5,070 bases of DNA, taken from NCBI GenBank assembly GCA_027069385.1, contig JALXER010000236.1, positions 1 through 5,070 of the forward strand, written 5' to 3'. A program made the position numbers and the translations under genes. Positions within the stretch are counted from its first letter, which is position 1. Each line of letters opens with the position of its first letter. This stretch comes from Paracoccaceae bacterium. Its GTDB lineage: Bacteria; Pseudomonadota; Alphaproteobacteria; Rhodobacterales; Rhodobacteraceae. Below are positions 4,532 through 5,070 of this stretch, piece after piece. The notes beneath the pieces were generated by a model, which made no database searches, had not been told where the DNA came from, and saw nothing but the letters and a program-made list of their open reading frames with translations.

Positions 4532-4885
4532 TTGTCTAAATATGAGTTTTCCGGAAACCGTCCGGTTGTGACGGGTTTCTTTGCTGCCGCTTTGGTGGCC
4601 TGTTTTTCCTTTGGTGCCACCGCGCAAGAGGCCCCGTCGGCCGATGATGCCTTTGCCAGTATGCTCGAAGCCATGTCGCCTGATATGGTCGGGGATGGCC
4701 TTGACGCTACTGCTACGGGCGATGCGATCTCGCAGTTGCCGCAGTTTGACCCGAGCAAATGCCCGGCCACGAGCAACGAAGCAGCCTCGGGGGGGATGGA
4801 TGCCGCGGTTGACCAGACCTATGCGCTGATTGCCGAGTGTTTCGAACCCGAAGCCCCGACCGACCTTGCCGCAGTAGCTGACTAG
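4532..4885 (+). CDS. Small exported protein of unknown function
   Basis: I do not recognise this 117-residue protein. It starts at a TTG with GGAG seven bases upstream. Residues 1-11 (MSKYEFSGNRP) form a short n-region, followed by a hydrophobic stretch VVTGFFAAALVACFSFG (12-28). Two sorting readings are possible: signal peptidase I cleavage after ATA (31), before QEAP, or a lipobox LVAC (21-24) with lipidation at Cys24. The mature part is about 86 residues, acidic and rich in Ala, Asp and Glu, with two cysteines (Cys77 in DPSKCPAT, Cys103 in IAECFEPE) that could form a disulfide in the periplasm. No known domain is evident. It is isolated from the ribosomal operon by a terminator and converges on a minus-strand gene 16 bases away. 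Coding is supported by frame length, ribosome-binding site and the coherent signal peptide; the function is unknown. Confidence 0.75.
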   Translation: MSKYEFSGNRPVVTGFFAAALVACFSFGATAQEAPSADDAFASMLEAMSPDMVGDGLDATATGDAISQLPQFDPSKCPATSNEAASGGMDAAVDQTYALIAECFEPEAPTDLAAVAD

Positions 4886-4897
4886 GGTCCTGACCCC

Positions 4898-4912
4898 GGT
4901 TTTAGGAAAACC
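4898..4912. terminator. Weak hairpin between convergent genes
   Basis: GGTTTT (4898-4903) pairs with AAAACC (4907-4912) around AGG, overlapping the stop codon of the minus-strand gene. Just before it GGGTC-CT-GACCC (4885-4896) forms another short stem. Together they fill the gap between the two convergent stop codons. Neither has a long GC stem followed by a clean T-run, so a bidirectional terminator role is only a possibility. Confidence 0.25.
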
Positions 4913-5070
4913 TGTCTTTCAGTTTTTCGAGTGCCGAGCGGGTATCCGGTTGCGGTGGTTTGCTCGGGGCTGGGGGCTTTGGCGGCGCGGAGGGTTTGGC
5001 ACTGCGTTGCGGCGTAGTGCGTTGCGCAATCGCATTCAGAAACCGCGGGGGGTCGCCCGCCACCAGGCGG
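4902..5070 (-). CDS. C-terminal end of an unidentified protein (partial)
   Basis: A minus-strand frame enters from the right edge and ends at TAA (4904-4902), giving the last 55 residues of a protein. They open with RLVAGDPPRFLNAIAQR, followed by a low-complexity linker rich in Pro, Ala, Ser and Lys (about 19-41, including SAPPKPPAPSKPPQP), and a short predicted helix SALEKLKDRFS at the C-terminus. No other strand or frame here reads as naturally. The Pro-rich linker between a domain edge and a terminal helix is a common arrangement, but I cannot assign a family. The gene converges with the small exported protein. The start and most of the protein lie outside the window. Confidence 0.6.
   Translation of the reverse strand, partial: RLVAGDPPRFLNAIAQRTTPQRSAKPSAPPKPPAPSKPPQPDTRSALEKLKDRFS

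Noticed and set aside
4217..4627. 136-codon minus-strand open frame across the intergenic region
   Set aside because: It runs through the terminator, the palindrome and the signal-peptide codons of the plus-strand gene and reads as random sequence.
4581..4829. Alternative plus-strand frame (82 codons) within the small exported protein gene
   Set aside because: It is a +1-type shadow, rich in Arg and Pro, lacks a ribosome-binding site, and has no signal peptide; the 4532 frame is far more coherent.

Overview
The window is a long piece of the spc ribosomal-protein operon of a moderately GC-rich alphaproteobacterium. The protein lengths and sequence style point to Rhodobacterales (Rhodobacter/Roseobacter group): a short 76-residue S17, a 188-residue L5, an S5 with an Ala/Pro/Glu tail, a 101-residue S14 without zinc ligands, and an Ala-rich L29 tail. 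This placement is inferred from reading the proteins and was not checked by any search.

Positions 60-4236 hold eleven intact, same-strand genes in the usual bacterial order: rpmC (L29), rpsQ (S17), rplN (L14), rplX (L24), rplE (L5), rpsN (S14), rpsH (S8), rplF (L6), rplR (L18), rpsE (S5) and rpmD (L30). Gaps are 3-12 bases or there are small overlaps. The exception is a 64-base gap between rpsQ and rplN that carries a GC-rich inverted repeat. In several junctions the stop codon lies inside the next gene's Shine-Dalgarno sequence, consistent with coupled translation of equimolar ribosomal proteins. The first 59 bases may hold the end of an upstream reading frame, but this cannot be settled from the window.

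The cluster ends right after rpmD. A compact GC-rich palindrome resembling a dispersed intergenic repeat (4242-4259) is followed by a strong intrinsic terminator with a GAAA loop (4270-4307). The usual next genes, rplO (L15) and secY, are not here. Instead there are about 220 bases without a convincing gene, then a small exported protein of unknown function read from a TTG codon (4532-4885). It converges, across 16 bases, on the C-terminal end of an unidentified minus-strand gene that runs off the right edge (4902-5070).

Most of the window is conserved core translation machinery, and I see no novel multi-gene system in it. The parts worth a second look are the break in the operon after L30, the unknown exported protein, the palindrome before the terminator, and the structured rpsQ-rplN leader.
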